Below are positions 63,601-64,000 of a stretch of DNA of 64,000 bases, in pieces. Positions within the stretch are counted from its first letter, which is position 1. Each line of letters begins with the position of its first letter. Position numbers and translations under genes: made by a program. The DNA is from Nephromyces sp. MM_2019 (taxonomy: Eukaryota; Apicomplexa; Aconoidasida; Nephromycida). The notes beneath the pieces were generated by a model. That model worked only from the letters and a program-made list of their open reading frames with translations, was not told where the DNA came from and did not search any database. Where the stretch lies: assembly GCA_015657535.1 (NCBI GenBank), contig JADHZB010001721.1, positions 1,548 through 65,547 on the forward strand, in the 5' to 3' direction.

Positions 63601-63780
63601 CGCTGCCTATTTTGGAACTTTTGTTATGGCTAATGTATGCATAGCATGTGTTAGTGTTTACTCTGAAGGTAATAGATTAATCCATGCTCCTTTTAAAGAG
63701 TTTTGGGCTCTTCTTGCTTAATCTTTTTTTGCAGCCGAATTCCGTGATATAGTATGGTCCACCAGGGGATTTTTGCTATT
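60659..63780 (+). CDS. VMA13: V-type H+-ATPase subunit H (VMA13), N-terminal exons; continues past window
   Basis: Subunit H is the regulatory HEAT/ARM-repeat subunit of the V1 sector; it activates coupled ATPase and silences detached V1. Five exons join in phase: 60659-60796 (starting MQSSVLQTRPNWEKVCAVGL), 61578-61677, 61914-62055, 63174-63310 and 63735-63780, all GT-AG. The translation follows plant and yeast subunit H: PNWEKVCAVGLISEA matches IPWETYMANKLISAK; VDDPVLLRYVLTVFYSLVRDD matches EETVEYVLALIYEML; then ANKTCFLLSGFM, FAVGLLKGEGM, VLDAFINLLK and SEFRDIVW. The start codon places the conserved W at residue 12, usual for the family. The open frame upstream of 61578 (from 61296) is intronic. 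A donor GTAAGT follows 63780; the remaining exons lie outside. Confidence 0.9.
61182..61257. repeat. 26-bp direct repeat, 50-bp period, in VMA13 intron 1
   Basis: CTCTATTGATATTTGATGTT followed by TTAAGC occurs identically at 61182-61207 and 61232-61257. It is a recent local duplication inside intron 1. Confidence 0.85.
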
Positions 63781-64000
63781 GTAAGTTTTTGGCAGCGATT
63801 TTACTCATGTTTTTTGATGGCTTTCCTTGTGGATATACACGAAAACCCACCTACACAACCACACACTAACATACTATAGCAAGCTTAATATATAGAAGTA
63901 GAGAGCATTTTCCTAGTGTGGCGTTTTACTGCATTGGAATAGATGAAGTAGTTGTTAGAGATTAGGTAGAGAGCATTTTCATAATGTGGCGTTACACTGT

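Noticed and set aside
1..64000. CRISPR arrays, insertion sequences, operons, bacterial promoters
   Set aside because: The window is spliced nuclear DNA; no regularly spaced identical repeats, transposase frames or terminal inverted repeats were recognised.

Overview
This is eukaryotic nuclear DNA, AT-rich (well under half G+C by eye) and intron-rich. Four genes can be spliced by eye: a SART1/SNU66 tail, a METTL1/TRM8 tRNA methyltransferase, a CEP76/CC2D2A-type multi-C2 protein and V-ATPase subunit H. They have small exons (about 35-320 nt), GT-AG introns of roughly 250-1,400 nt, and introns that are T-rich on the sense strand. TAA, TAG and TGA all serve as stops, so the standard code applies. 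The gene set (tri-snRNP, tRNA m7G, V-ATPase, PP6-like phosphatase, a possible peroxisomal PEX11, a ciliary/centriolar C2 protein) points to a unicellular protist. An alveolate, perhaps an apicomplexan relative, is my best guess, but nothing here proves it.

Layout. 1-2520 (+): last four exons of a SART1/SNU66 homologue. 2.5-5.9 kb: no gene found; one short repeat with coding periodicity. 5.9-18 kb: a run of minus-strand genes. These are a two-exon secreted/membrane protein of unknown family (5920-7858), a PEX11-like gene interrupted by an in-frame TAG (8965-9944), exons of an unidentified gene near 11.7-11.9 kb, and a ten-exon tRNA (guanine46-N7) methyltransferase (12475-17946). 18-22.6 kb: unresolved. 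22.6-42 kb (+): a very large multi-exon gene with C2 domains, a CEP76/CC2D2A transglutaminase-like domain that has lost its catalytic cysteine, the family's C-terminal domain, and a long extra tail. Two further phase-compatible exons lie at 43.1-44.5 kb. 47.6-50.0 kb (-): an intronless 795-residue flavin monooxygenase with two large insertions. 54.7-55.6 kb (-): an intronless PP6/SIT4-type phosphatase catalytic subunit. 60.7 kb to the end (+): first five exons of V-ATPase subunit H, running off the window.

The genes do not form one pathway; they are housekeeping neighbours. The item most likely to be under-described is the CEP76/CC2D2A-type gene: several C2 domains, a dead transglutaminase-like fold and a lineage-specific charged tail. 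Many intergenic stretches of 3-5 kb show no recognisable gene. Exon boundaries were set by reading splice sites, codon phase and homology recalled from memory, so individual boundaries may be off.
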